Source: Anaerotruncus rubiinfantis (GTDB taxonomy: Bacteria > Bacillota > Clostridia > Oscillospirales > Ruminococcaceae). Taken from it: a DNA stretch of 64,000 nt. Of this stretch, positions 1-8,532 are shown one piece after another; position 1 is the stretch's first letter; every line of letters starts with the position of its first letter. The position numbers and the translations under genes are program-made. Location of the stretch: NCBI RefSeq assembly GCF_900078395.1, contig NZ_FKLA01000009.1:2060614-2124613 (forward strand), read 5' to 3'. The notes beneath the pieces were generated by a model. It was not told where the DNA came from, did no database searches, and was given only the letters and a program-made list of their open reading frames with translations.

Positions 1-441
1 GAAGGTCATGAAATTCTGGACATAACCGCCCGCGAACTGCCCGACAAATCCGCCCGAGATAATCGTTACAATTGGGGTGAGGATGATATCCACACCGGTC
101 TTGCCCGCAACAAGCGAGCCGATCTCGCTGCCGACCACGGCGGCGATATACGCGCCCACCGGGCCGCCCGCCGCATAGCCGATCGCACCACAGGCCACGC
201 ACGAAAAAGTCACGAGCGGCTTTGATTTGAGTCCCCAAGCCACCGCGGTGCCGATCGCCGCGCCAACCACCGGCGAGGACGCGCCAAGCACTTCGGAAAG
301 CTGCGCCAAAAATGAAAGGCCCGGAATCTTCGCGATCTGAGAGATCACCAGCCCGATGATGAGCGAGGAAAACAGGCCGAGCGCCATCGCGCTCATCGCA
401 TCGATAAAATAACGTTTGAAAAATTTCCGCAAAAGATCCAT
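1..441 (-). CDS. PTS transporter subunit IIC-like membrane protein (N-terminal part)
   Basis: The first 147 codons are visible and the rest lies beyond the window edge. The start ATG (complement of 439-441) has a GAGGGG ribosome site about 9 bases upstream; an in-frame ATG three codons earlier would sit directly on that site and is less likely. The peptide is very hydrophobic, with a membrane segment around residues 15-37 and several Gly/Ala-rich segments after it, including GAAIGTAVAWGLKSKP and AAGGPVGAYIAAVVG. This pattern resembles the PTS_EIIC_2 family of integral membrane proteins, often annotated as PTS IIC without adjacent IIA or IIB. The substrate cannot be told. No partner gene is adjacent. 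Confidence 0.65.
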   Translation of the reverse strand, partial: MDLLRKFFKRYFIDAMSAMALGLFSSLIIGLVISQIAKIPGLSFLAQLSEVLGASSPVVGAAIGTAVAWGLKSKPLVTFSCVACGAIGYAAGGPVGAYIAAVVGSEIGSLVAGKTGVDIILTPIVTIISGGFVGQFAGGYVQNFMTF

Positions 442-546
442 GATGAACATCCCCTCAAACATGTCAATACATCTGTCAATACAGCACTGCATTGCATTAT
501 ACCGCATCCGTTCAGAAATGTCCATAGAATTTCGGGAAAATCTTTA

Positions 547-1506
547 TCACATAGTCAGCGCGATATGGCAGATATATCCGCCGTAAACCGCCAACAGCAA
601 AATCCCCTGCCAACGCGCAAAGCGGCGATGCAAAACCGCCGGTACCACCGCAATCACCATCAGCACCAGTGTCACCGGCACATCGAGTGATGCCGTCTGC
701 GCGTTGACCCGCAGGCGGCCCTCCGAAACAAAGGCACAGGAGGCAAGAATCATCGTGATGTCGATGATATTCGCTCCCACAATGTTGCCAACCGAAAGGG
801 AGGATTCCCGCCGTACAATTGCCGAAATGGTGGTGATGAGCTCGGGCAGCGAAGTTCCGATCGCCACAAAGGTGAGCCCTACGAGCGCTTCCGGCACCCC
901 CATCATGCGTGCAAGCCGTTCCCCATTATCGACCAACAGGTCCGCGCCGAGCAGGATACCTGACAGCCCCAGGATGAACTTCATCAGATGCGCAAAGATT
1001 TCCCCAGCGCCCGGCCGTTTCCGCGGCTGGCGCGGGTCTGGGAACATGCTCGCCATCTTCATGGAATTGAGGTTCAAAAAGAGGAAAATGAACAGGAGCG
1101 TCAGCAGCACAAGGCTTTCGAGCACCCCGATCGCCCCGTCGATCACAAACGCGCCCAGAAACGCTGTCGAAATGATCATCACCGCGCCCTTGGCCCAGAA
1201 GCTCACATCGTCGAGTTTCGCGGGCAGTACCAGCAGCGAGATACCCATGATGAGCCCGATGTTCGCGGAAACCGAACCGATCGCATTGCCCACCGCCATG
1301 TCGATTGATCCGTCCAGCGTAGCCATCAGCGAAACGATCAATTCCGGCAGCGTTGTCGCAAAGCTCACCACCGTCGCGCCGATGACAAATTTGGGAATTC
1401 CGGTCTTTTCCGCGATCCATGAGGCCGCGCCGACAAAAGTATCCCCTCCCCAGACCAATGCCGCAACTCCAACGGCAAATAACAATACCGGCATCCACAG
1501 TTCCAA
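547..1506 (-). CDS. CaCA-family calcium/sodium antiporter (YrbG type)
   Basis: A 319-residue membrane protein built as an inverted duplication. The two alpha repeats are clear: residues about 48-84 (FATTLPELIVSL then GNAIGSVSANIG) and about 213-250 (IGTSLPELITTI then GNIVGANIIDI). These Glu/Asn-containing helices form the ion-binding site in the CaCA family, which exchanges Ca2+ or another cation for Na+ or H+. A loop near residues 157-168 (PDPRQPRKRPGAG) separates the halves. The start is a TTG at 1506, served by a GGGAGCGG site; ATG at 1494 is the alternative. That ribosome site lies in one arm of a perfect 18-bp inverted repeat (1515-1563), so translation may be structure-controlled. It follows pflA on the same strand after 65 bp. 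Confidence 0.85.
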   Translation of the reverse strand: MELWMPVLLFAVGVAALVWGGDTFVGAASWIAEKTGIPKFVIGATVVSFATTLPELIVSLMATLDGSIDMAVGNAIGSVSANIGLIMGISLLVLPAKLDDVSFWAKGAVMIISTAFLGAFVIDGAIGVLESLVLLTLLFIFLFLNLNSMKMASMFPDPRQPRKRPGAGEIFAHLMKFILGLSGILLGADLLVDNGERLARMMGVPEALVGLTFVAIGTSLPELITTISAIVRRESSLSVGNIVGANIIDITMILASCAFVSEGRLRVNAQTASLDVPVTLVLMVIAVVPAVLHRRFARWQGILLLAVYGGYICHIALTM

Positions 1507-1514
1507 AACCAGAT

Positions 1515-1563
1515 CCGCTCCCTTTTCGTCATGTCTGTAAAGTGTATGACGAAAAGGGAGCGG
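1515..1563 (-). promoter_or_regulatory. Perfect inverted repeat covering the antiporter ribosome binding site
   Basis: An 18-bp arm at 1515-1532 and its exact complement at 1546-1563 enclose a 13-base loop. It lies between the pflA stop and the antiporter TTG start. On the minus-strand RNA the 3' arm carries the GGGAG ribosome site, so the folded form would hide it. No U-tract follows, so a simple terminator is unlikely. It could be a translational control hairpin or an mRNA processing or stability element. Confidence 0.6.
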
Positions 1564-1571
1564 TACATGCG

Positions 1572-2285
1572 TTATTTGAGATGGGTTTGCAGAATTTGGT
1601 TGAGCCGCCGCATTTTGGCCGCGTCCGGCTGCGGCGTGCCCGCCAACGGGAACGGCATGCCGAGCCGTTCATATTTTTCGGCGCAGAGGGTCCGAAACGG
1701 CAGAAGCTGCACCTTCTTCACGCAGGAATGCGCTTTTGCAATCTCCGCCAGCCGTTTCAGGTTTTCTTCCCCGTCGGTGAGACCCGGAATGCTCACCTGC
1801 CGCAGCCAGACCGGGATATCCCGCTTTTGCAGATGGGCAAGAAAGCGCAACGTGTCGGCAAGGCTGCCGCCAGTATGGGCACGGTAGTCCGCTTCATCGG
1901 TGTATTTGAGGTCGAGCAGCACGAGATCGGTTTCGGAAAGAGCTCGCTCCACCTCCCTGTTCAGCAAACATCCGGAGGTGTCGAGGACGGTACCGGCCCC
2001 TGCGGCACGGCAGAGTTGGAACGTCTCGGCGGCAAATGCCGCCTGCAAAAGCGGTTCGCCGCCCGAAAGGGTCACCCCGCCATCCCGCCCGAAATACGGC
2101 CGGTAACGCAGAAGGCGCGCCGCAAGCGTTTCTGCGTCTATCTCCTCTCCACCAGCCACATCCCAGGTTTCCGGATTGTGGCAGCAGGCGCACCGCAGCG
2201 GACATCCCTGCAAAAAGGCCACCGCCCGCACGCCCGGCCCGTCCACCGCGCCGAGCGTTTCGAGCTTTGCGATCCGCCCGGTCAT
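1572..2285 (-). CDS. pflA: Pyruvate formate-lyase activating enzyme
   Basis: A 237-residue radical SAM enzyme that installs the glycyl radical on PflB in the cytosol, using S-adenosylmethionine and a [4Fe-4S] cluster. The CxxxCxxC motif is at C28, C32 and C35 ([13 protein letters not shown]), followed by the SGGEPLLQ stretch typical of the family. The ATG overlaps the pflB stop by 4 bases (ATGA), so the two are translationally coupled. Length matches the short activases of Clostridia. Expression should follow the ZTP riboswitch ahead of pflB. Downstream is the hairpin before the antiporter gene. Confidence 0.95.
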   Translation of the reverse strand: MTGRIAKLETLGAVDGPGVRAVAFLQGCPLRCACCHNPETWDVAGGEEIDAETLAARLLRYRPYFGRDGGVTLSGGEPLLQAAFAAETFQLCRAAGAGTVLDTSGCLLNREVERALSETDLVLLDLKYTDEADYRAHTGGSLADTLRFLAHLQKRDIPVWLRQVSIPGLTDGEENLKRLAEIAKAHSCVKKVQLLPFRTLCAEKYERLGMPFPLAGTPQPDAAKMRRLNQILQTHLK

Positions 2286-4507
2286 ACCCGCTCGTGGAAG
2301 GTGCGGCTGATCACTTCCCTCTGCTGCTCGCGCGTGAGCTTATGGAAGTTGACCGCATAGCCGGACACCCGGATGGTCAGGTTGGGATAGCGGTCGGGAT
2401 GTTCCATCGCTTCGACCAGCATTTCCCGATTCAATACGTTCACATTGATGTGGTGCGCCATCTGCGCAAAATAGCCGTCCAGGATGCTCGTCAGATTTGC
2501 GGCGCGGGTTTTGCTGTCCTCGCCAAGCGCCTGCGGAACGATCGAGAAAGTGTTCGAAATGCCGTCGCGGCAGACCGCATACGGAAGCTTCGCCACCGAA
2601 TTAAGCGACGCGAGGGCGCCATTCTGCTCCCGGTTGTGCATCGGATTCGCTCCAGGAGCGAAGGGTTCGCCTGTTTTCCGTCCATCCGGGGTGGATCCGG
2701 TCTTTTTGCCGTAAACCACGTTCGAGGTGATGGTCAGCACCGAAAGGGTGTGCTTTGCGCCGCGGTAAGCCGGGGTTTTACAGAGTTCGGCGGAGAAATC
2801 CGATACAATCTTTTGGGCAATTTCGTCCACGCGGTCATCGTCGTTGCCGTACTTCGGAAAATCCCCTTCGGTTTCAAAGCCGGTGATCAGCCCGTTTTCG
2901 CCGCGCAGCACTTTCACCTTCGCATATTTAATGGCGGAGAAAGAGTCGGCCAGCACCGAAAGCCCTGCCACGCCAAACGCCATGAACCGCTCGACTTCGG
3001 TGTCATGCAGCGCCATCTGCGTTTTCTCGTAAGCATATTTGTCGTGCATGTAATGGATGACGTTGAGGGTGTTGACATAGAGCCTGCAAAGCCAGGTGCG
3101 ATATGCCTCAAAGCGGCCCATGACCGCCGTGTAATCGAGGTACTCCTCCTTGTAAGGCGCCATCTGCGGGCCGACACGCGTGCCCTTCATCTCGTCAACG
3201 CCGCCGTTCAGGGCGAGCAGCAGGAGTTTCGGAAGGTTGCAGCGCGCGCCAAAAAATTGCATCTGTTTACCGATTTTCATCGCCGAGACACAGCAGGCGA
3301 TGCCATAGTCGTCGCCGTAGATGGGCCGCATGAGGTCGTCGTTCTCGTACTGGATCGAATCGGTGTCGATTGAAACCTGCGCGCAGAAGCGCTTGAACGC
3401 CTCCGGCAGCGCCAGCGACCACAGGACGGTGAGGTTTGGCTCCGGGGAAGGGCCGAGCGTGTAAAGGGTGTGGAGCATCCGGTAGGAGCTTCTGGTGACA
3501 AGGGTCCGGCCATCTTCGCCCATGCCGCCCACGCTTTCGGTGATCCACATCGGGTCGCCGCCGAAGAGCGCGTTATATTCCGGTGTGCGCAGATGGCGCG
3601 CCATACGCAGTTTCATCACAAAGTCGTCGAGCAGCTCCTGTGCGCCGCTTTCGTCGAGCAGGCCGCGTGCGATATCCCGTTCGAGATAGATGTCAAAGAA
3701 GGTGGATACCCGTCCAAGCGACATCGCCGCGCCGTTTTGCTCCTTGATTGCGCCGAGATATCCAAAATAGGTCCACTGGATCGCTTCGCGCGCGTTTTCC
3801 GCGGGGTTTGAGATATCGATGCCGTAAAGCTCCGCCATGCCCTTGAGTTTCTCCAAAAAGCTGATCTGCTGATAGAGCTCCTCGCTCTGGCGGATCGAAT
3901 CGGTGTCCATCAGGCCCTCTGCGAGCTTCGCCTTGTCCTTCTGTTTTTCCGCAATCAGGCGGTTGACGCCATAAAGCGCAACCCGCCGGTAGTCTCCTAT
4001 GATCCTGCCGCGGCCGTAGGCGTCCGGCAGGCCGGTGATGAGCCCCGTGTGGCGGGCGGCTTTCATCTCGTCCGAATAGACCCGAAAGACCCCGTCGTTG
4101 TGGGTGGTACGGTACTGGAATTCGTCGAGAATGCGCGGCGAAAGCGCATAACCATAGGCCTCGCAGGAGGATTTGACCATCCGGATGCCGCCGAATGGGT
4201 TGACCCCGCGCTTGAGCGGAGCGTCGGTCTGTAAACCCACGATCAGCTCGTTTTCCTGGTCGAGGTAGCCCGGCTGGTAATGGAGCAGCGACGAGACGGT
4301 CGAAACATCTACATCGAGCACCCCGCCCTTTTCCCGTTCTCTGGCGAACAGCCCGTTTAATTTCTCCATCAGCTTTTTGGTACGTTCGGTCGGCCCGGCA
4401 AGAAAATGTTCATCACCATCATATGGCTGGTAGTTGCGCTGGATAAAATCCCGCACATTGATCGCTTCGCACCAGCTGCCCTTTTTGAATCCTTCCCATG
4501 CGTTCAT
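2282..4507 (-). CDS. pflB: Formate C-acetyltransferase (pyruvate formate-lyase)
   Basis: A 741-residue glycyl radical enzyme converting pyruvate and CoA to acetyl-CoA and formate. The catalytic cysteine pair is in [13 protein letters not shown] (C405-C406), and the radical glycine is in RVSGYAVNF (G716) near the C-terminus. The start is the ATG at 4507, which has AGGAAGG seven bases upstream; an in-frame ATG at 4531 would place that ribosome site inside the gene. pflA follows with a 4-base overlap. The leader carries a ZTP riboswitch, and purD lies just upstream, so formate production appears tied to demand for 10-formyl-tetrahydrofolate in purine synthesis. Confidence 0.97.
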   Translation of the reverse strand: MNAWEGFKKGSWCEAINVRDFIQRNYQPYDGDEHFLAGPTERTKKLMEKLNGLFAREREKGGVLDVDVSTVSSLLHYQPGYLDQENELIVGLQTDAPLKRGVNPFGGIRMVKSSCEAYGYALSPRILDEFQYRTTHNDGVFRVYSDEMKAARHTGLITGLPDAYGRGRIIGDYRRVALYGVNRLIAEKQKDKAKLAEGLMDTDSIRQSEELYQQISFLEKLKGMAELYGIDISNPAENAREAIQWTYFGYLGAIKEQNGAAMSLGRVSTFFDIYLERDIARGLLDESGAQELLDDFVMKLRMARHLRTPEYNALFGGDPMWITESVGGMGEDGRTLVTRSSYRMLHTLYTLGPSPEPNLTVLWSLALPEAFKRFCAQVSIDTDSIQYENDDLMRPIYGDDYGIACCVSAMKIGKQMQFFGARCNLPKLLLLALNGGVDEMKGTRVGPQMAPYKEEYLDYTAVMGRFEAYRTWLCRLYVNTLNVIHYMHDKYAYEKTQMALHDTEVERFMAFGVAGLSVLADSFSAIKYAKVKVLRGENGLITGFETEGDFPKYGNDDDRVDEIAQKIVSDFSAELCKTPAYRGAKHTLSVLTITSNVVYGKKTGSTPDGRKTGEPFAPGANPMHNREQNGALASLNSVAKLPYAVCRDGISNTFSIVPQALGEDSKTRAANLTSILDGYFAQMAHHINVNVLNREMLVEAMEHPDRYPNLTIRVSGYAVNFHKLTREQQREVISRTFHERV

Positions 4508-4536
4508 GGTAAACCTTCCTTTCTTTTTCACCCGGC

Positions 4537-4570
4537 GCCCTTTTTGCCCCTTACGGGAAACAAAAAGGGC
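4537..4570 (-). promoter_or_regulatory. Second hairpin overlapping the ZTP terminator tail
   Basis: GCCCTTTTTG (complement of 4561-4570) is exactly complementary to CAAAAAGGGC (complement of 4537-4546). It uses the last four stem bases and the U-tract of the riboswitch terminator, so the two structures exclude each other. It may act as part of an alternative fold of the platform, or be chance. Confidence 0.4.
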
Positions 4571-4665
4571 ACCCCTGCAATTTATTCACAGGTGTGCCCA
4601 GACGGTCGGCTCGGTTATCCCATTCCGCTCCCCTGTGGTTGCCCACATCGTACCGTCAGTTACGG
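4561..4665 (-). promoter_or_regulatory. ZTP (pfl-motif) riboswitch with transcription terminator
   Basis: On the minus strand the purD-pflB gap reads as a ZTP/ZMP aptamer (about 4665-4595). It begins with a GTAACTGACGG element, followed by a GTGG/CCAC hairpin, AGGGGAGCGG, and then GCCGACCGTCTGGGCA, the hallmark 3' element of the pfl motif. The expression platform follows at once. GGGCACACCTG (4599-4589) pairs with CAGGGGTGCCC (4577-4567), with one mismatch, and TTTTTG comes next (4566-4561), making an intrinsic terminator that overlaps the end of the aptamer. High ZTP, a sign of low folate, would prevent termination and turn on pflBA. The identification rests on remembered consensus. Confidence 0.9.
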
Positions 4666-4675
4666 AAGGGTATTT

Positions 4676-4705
4676 TTATCTTTTGCGGGTTTCCCTCGCT
4701 GTCAA
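4676..4705 (-). promoter_or_regulatory. Candidate promoter for riboswitch-pflBA
   Basis: A perfect TTGACA (complement of 4700-4705) overlaps the purD stop codon. An A/T-rich weak -10 (GATAAA, spacing about 19) follows. Transcription from here would begin just upstream of the ZTP aptamer. Read-through from purD is the alternative. Confidence 0.4.
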
Positions 4706-5973
4706 AGCGTGTTTTTCGCGCCGATGTCGCGGCGGTAATGCGCATCCTGAAAATGGATCTTCTCCACGGCCGCGTATGCTTTTTCGAGCGCTTCCTTGGC
4801 GGTGTCGCCGGTGCAGGTCACACCCAGAACCCGCCCGCCGGCGGTCTTATAGCCCTCCGCGTCCCGCTTGGTGCCGGCGTGGTAGACGGTCGCGTCCGGA
4901 CGTTGACCGTTTTCGTCAAGTCCCTCGATCAGGCAGCCGGTCTGGTATTTAACCGGGTAGCCGCCGCTCGCCATGACCACGCAGGCCGCATGGCGGCCTG
5001 CGAACCGGACCTCGATCTCATGAAGCCGCCGGTCACGGATGGCGAGCATGATCTCGAGCAGATCTGTCTCCAGAAGCGGCAGGACCACCTGCGTTTCCGG
5101 GTCCCCGAACCGGCAGTTATATTCGATCACCTTCGGGCCGTCCGGCGTCAGCATCAGGCCGAAGAAGAGGCAGCCGGAGAACGGGCAGCCCTCCGCCTTC
5201 ATTGCGTCCATCGTGGGGCGGAAGATCTCCTTCATACATACTTCCGCAATCTCCGCCGTGTAACAGAGGTTCGGCGCGACGGTTCCCATACCGCCGGTGT
5301 TGAGGCCCTGATCGCCGTCGAGCGCGCGTTTGTGATCCATCGAGGAAACCATCGGCACGACCGTTTCACCGTCACAGAACGCGAGCACGCTCACTTCCGG
5401 GCCGGTGAGGAATTCCTCGACCACGACCCGGCTTCCGGACGCGCCGAAGATCTTATCCTGCATGATCGAATGGACCGCGTCCTCCGCCTCCTGCAGGTTC
5501 TGCGCGATAATGACGCCCTTGCCGAGCGCAAGCCCGTCCGCCTTGATGACCGCCGGGAAGGTGCTCTGCGCCTTGATGTAATCGATCACCTTCGCCGGAT
5601 CGTCGAAGGTCTCATAACCGGCGGTTGGGATGCCGTATTTCTTCATGAGATCTTTGGAAAAGACCTTGCTGCCTTCGATGCGCGCGGCGGCCCTGGTCGG
5701 ACCAAAGGTATCGATCCCCGCGGCATTCATCGCATCGACCATGCCGAGCACAAGCGGATCATCCGGCGCGACCACCACGAAATCGATTTGATTCTCCTTT
5801 GCAAAGGAGGCCATCCCGTCCACGTTGGTCGCCTTGATCGGCACACAGACGGCGTCGGCGGAGATGCCGCCGTTTCCGGGTGCGCAGAAGATTTCGGTTG
5901 CCTTGGGATTTTCTTTCAGCTTGCGGACGATCGCATGCTCACGCCCGCCGCCGCCGACTACCAATATTTTCAT
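4702..5973 (-). CDS. purD: Phosphoribosylamine-glycine ligase (GARS)
   Basis: A 423-residue ATP-grasp enzyme that joins 5-phosphoribosylamine and glycine, the second step of de novo purine synthesis. The N-terminal nucleotide-binding loop VVGGGGREHAI is at residues 5-15. The ATP-grasp region includes PAVIKADGLALGKGV and the metal-binding FGDPETQ stretch. Full length for bacterial PurD. It is the last purine gene of the minus-strand cluster, 49 bp after the AICAR transformylase gene. Its stop overlaps the -35 box of a candidate promoter for the riboswitch-controlled pfl operon. Confidence 0.97.
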   Translation of the reverse strand: MKILVVGGGGREHAIVRKLKENPKATEIFCAPGNGGISADAVCVPIKATNVDGMASFAKENQIDFVVVAPDDPLVLGMVDAMNAAGIDTFGPTRAAARIEGSKVFSKDLMKKYGIPTAGYETFDDPAKVIDYIKAQSTFPAVIKADGLALGKGVIIAQNLQEAEDAVHSIMQDKIFGASGSRVVVEEFLTGPEVSVLAFCDGETVVPMVSSMDHKRALDGDQGLNTGGMGTVAPNLCYTAEIAEVCMKEIFRPTMDAMKAEGCPFSGCLFFGLMLTPDGPKVIEYNCRFGDPETQVVLPLLETDLLEIMLAIRDRRLHEIEVRFAGRHAACVVMASGGYPVKYQTGCLIEGLDENGQRPDATVYHAGTKRDAEGYKTAGGRVLGVTCTGDTAKEALEKAYAAVEKIHFQDAHYRRDIGAKNTL

Positions 5974-6022
5974 AGATGATTCTCCCTATCGGATTATTCA
6001 GCGCGTCTGAACAGCGCACCTA

Positions 6023-7198
6023 TTAATGGTGGAAGAGGCGGATGCCGGTGAAGGCCATTGCGATACCGTATTTGTCGCAGGTTTCGATCACATTGTCGTC
6101 GCGGATCGAACCGCCCGGCTGCGCGATGAATTTGACGCCCGAACGATTGGCACGCTCGATATTATCGCCAAACGGGAAGAACGCGTCCGAACCAAGCGCC
6201 ACGCCGGTCATCCGGTCGAGCCAGGCGCGTTTCTCTTCCCGGGTGAGCGGGGCGGGCTGTTCGGTGAAGAACTGCTGCCACATGCCATCCGCCAGCACGT
6301 CCATGTAGTCCTCGGAGATGTACACATCGATCGTATTGTCGCGGTCGGGACGGCGAATATCCGCCTTAAACGGCAGGGAGAGCACCTTTTCGTGCTGGCG
6401 CAGCCACCAGATGTCCGCCTTGTTGCCCGCGAGCCGGGTGCAATGGATACGGGACTGCTGTCCCGCGCCGATGCCGATGCACTGGCCGTCCTTCGCGTAG
6501 CAGACCGAGTTCGACTGGGTGTATTTGAGGGCGATCAGCGCAATCACCAGGTCGCGCTGCGCGCCTTCCGGGATTTCTTTGGTATTGGTGACAACGTTTT
6601 CCAGCATTTTTGCATCAATCTTGAGATCATTGCGGCCCTGCTCAAAGGTCACGCCGAAAACATCCTTGTGCTCTACCGCAGCCGGGACATAATCCGGATC
6701 GATCTGCACGACGTTGTAACCGCCTTTGCGCTTGGTTTTCAGGATGGCAAGCGCTTCGTCGGTGTAGCCCGGCGCGATGACGCCGTCCGAAACCTCCACC
6801 TTGAGCAGGTTCGCGGTGTCCGCGTCGCAGACATCCGAAAGCGCGACCCAGTCGCCGTAGGAGGACATGCGGTCGGCGCCGCGCGCGCGCGCGTAAGCAC
6901 AGGCGATCGGAGAAAGCTCCCCGTCCCCGGTGAAGTAGATCTTTTTGAGGGTGTCGGAAAGCGGCAGACCGACCGCCGCGCCCGCCGGGCTCACATGCTT
7001 AAAGGATGCCGCGCTCGGCAGTCCCGTGGCCGCTTTCAGCTCCTTCACAAGCTGCCAGGAGTTGAACGCGTCAAGGAAGTTTATGAAGCCCGGTTTGCCG
7101 TTTAAAACGGTAACTGGCAGATCGCCCTCCCGCATGAAGATGCGCGCGGGCTTCTGATTGGGGTTGCAGCCATATTTCAGTTCGAGTTCCTTTGCCAT
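6023..7198 (-). CDS. Stand-alone AICAR transformylase (PurH formyltransferase domain only)
   Basis: 391 residues matching only the formyltransferase half of PurH: an N-terminal ELELKYGCNPNQKPA segment, then SAASFKHVSPAGAAVG with the Lys-His pair typical of the AICARFT active site. It transfers a formyl group from 10-formyl-THF to AICAR. The usual N-terminal IMP cyclohydrolase (methylglyoxal-synthase-like) domain is absent. The adjacent gene upstream encodes a PurO-type cyclohydrolase that can supply the missing activity. A GGAGG-type site precedes the ATG. This split arrangement occurs in a subset of Clostridia. Confidence 0.9.
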   Translation of the reverse strand: MAKELELKYGCNPNQKPARIFMREGDLPVTVLNGKPGFINFLDAFNSWQLVKELKAATGLPSAASFKHVSPAGAAVGLPLSDTLKKIYFTGDGELSPIACAYARARGADRMSSYGDWVALSDVCDADTANLLKVEVSDGVIAPGYTDEALAILKTKRKGGYNVVQIDPDYVPAAVEHKDVFGVTFEQGRNDLKIDAKMLENVVTNTKEIPEGAQRDLVIALIALKYTQSNSVCYAKDGQCIGIGAGQQSRIHCTRLAGNKADIWWLRQHEKVLSLPFKADIRRPDRDNTIDVYISEDYMDVLADGMWQQFFTEQPAPLTREEKRAWLDRMTGVALGSDAFFPFGDNIERANRSGVKFIAQPGGSIRDDNVIETCDKYGIAMAFTGIRLFHH

Positions 7199-7210
7199 TT
7201 CCCTGCCTCC

Positions 7211-7912
7211 TTAAACGTTCTTATTGACGATCCGGGTATCATATTCACCGGTCTCCTGATTGATGAAGCGCACAAAGAGCGAGACCTTGTTGTCCGGGTT
7301 GAGGCTTTCCCACAGCAGATTGGTGTATTCCTCGATATCGCCCTCGACCGTCACATATTCCGGCTCGCCTTCAAACGACGGGATCGGATCGCCGTCGCCT
7401 TTGTAGGTATGGATGAAATGTCCGGTTCCGGCGGGAGTATCCGTGTATTCAAAGAACTGGCGTTCGGTGACCGCAGGGTCGCCGTTCCCGCTTTTAAGAA
7501 TCGAAAGGCGGTAATCGAAGCCGTTCACCACGCCGGAGATGCGCGGGGTGAAGTTCGGCGCGTCCGGCTCAAAGGTACGGGTACGCAGCGCCTTGACAAA
7601 GGATTTGCCCTCGGTCATAAAGTCATAGACCGTATCGGTCTGGTCACCGTTTGTGACAATGGTGGTGGTGTCCAATACCCGCACCGGCGAATAGATGATA
7701 AGGGACGGGTCACGAAGCTTCGCGGGATCGAACGCCTCTGTACGGATACCCTCTCCGTCCGCCACAAAGACACGGTTGCGGCTGTTCTCGCTGCGGCCCA
7801 TGATAAAGTACGCAATCACGGCCGAACGCCCGTCCGCGCTCTTTCCCAGGATGATGCCGCGGCCGGGGTACGCATTGTTTCTGAGCAGTCCGCCAATCGG
7901 TAACGCTTTCAT
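7211..7912 (-). CDS. purO: IMP cyclohydrolase, archaeal PurO type
   Basis: 233 residues related to the IMP_cyclohyd (PurO) family, which closes FAICAR to IMP. The N-terminus contains GLLRNNAYPGRGI and AVIAYFIMGRSENSRNRVF, both recalled as characteristic of the family. The start is the ATG at 7912 with GGAAGGAAAGAAG upstream; the open frame extends 25 codons further into the purN end but without a good site. It sits 12 bp before the stand-alone AICAR transformylase gene, so together they replace bifunctional PurH. Named from remembered family features. Confidence 0.85.
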   Translation of the reverse strand: MKALPIGGLLRNNAYPGRGIILGKSADGRSAVIAYFIMGRSENSRNRVFVADGEGIRTEAFDPAKLRDPSLIIYSPVRVLDTTTIVTNGDQTDTVYDFMTEGKSFVKALRTRTFEPDAPNFTPRISGVVNGFDYRLSILKSGNGDPAVTERQFFEYTDTPAGTGHFIHTYKGDGDPIPSFEGEPEYVTVEGDIEEYTNLLWESLNPDNKVSLFVRFINQETGEYDTRIVNKNV

Positions 7913-7932
7913 CTTCTTTCCTTCCCTTCCTG

Positions 7933-8532
7933 TCATTGAATCTTTCCTTCGCAGAAAAGGGAAACCGCCTCGGGCAGCAGCTTCCACTCCGCTTCTTCCA
8001 TGACCCGCTTCTGCAGGACTTCGGGCGTGTCGCCTTCGCGCACATCAACCGCTTTTTGCAGGATGATCTGGCCGCCGTCAGTCACTTCGTTCACAAAATG
8101 CACCGTCGCGCCGGTGACTTTTACGCCGTAGGCGAGCGCCGCCTCATGGACACGCAGCCCATAAAAGCCGTCCCCACAGAAAGACGGGATCAGCGAGGGA
8201 TGTACGTTGATGATCCGGCGCTCATACGCCTGTACCAAATCGGGCCCCAGCACATACATGAATCCCGCCAGTACAATGAGATCGGCCTGCGCCCGTTCCA
8301 AGGCCGCCATCAGCGCGGAATCGTAGTCCTCGCGCGACTGATACTGCCTGCGCGCGAGCACCTCCGTAAGGATGCCAGCCTTCTTCGCCCGTTCCAGCGC
8401 GTAGGCTTGCGGGTTCGAGGAGATGACGCGGGAAATTTTTCCGCCGCGGATCTCCCCGCGCTGTTCAGCATCGATCAGGGCCTGCAGGTTGGTACCGCCG
8501 CCTGACACGAGCACGACGACATTTTTCAGCAT
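7933..8532 (-). CDS. purN: Phosphoribosylglycinamide formyltransferase
   Basis: 199 residues. Transfers the formyl group of 10-formyl-THF to GAR. The catalytic triad equivalents are N109, H111 (INVHPSLIPSF) and D152 (HFVNEVTDGG). The N-terminal phosphate loop is SGGGTNLQAL at 10-19. The start overlaps the end of purM by 7 bases, indicating coupling. In E. coli PurN the serine-rich loop after the His is followed by KYPG; here it is SFCGDGFYG, a variant also seen in clostridial PurN as far as I recall. Confidence 0.95.
   Translation of the reverse strand: MLKNVVVLVSGGGTNLQALIDAEQRGEIRGGKISRVISSNPQAYALERAKKAGILTEVLARRQYQSREDYDSALMAALERAQADLIVLAGFMYVLGPDLVQAYERRIINVHPSLIPSFCGDGFYGLRVHEAALAYGVKVTGATVHFVNEVTDGGQIILQKAVDVREGDTPEVLQKRVMEEAEWKLLPEAVSLFCEGKIQ

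Noticed and set aside
1515..1563. Simple rho-independent terminator of pflA
   Set aside because: No run of U follows the stem on the minus strand, and the stem contains the next gene's ribosome site.
2036..3373. Plus-strand frame of 445 codons
   Set aside because: Antisense to pflA and pflB, rich in Arg/His/Pro as expected of a shadow frame, and without a ribosome site or known motif.
4594..5979. Plus-strand frame of 461 codons
   Set aside because: Antisense to purD; the purD frame has all catalytic motifs and this one has none.
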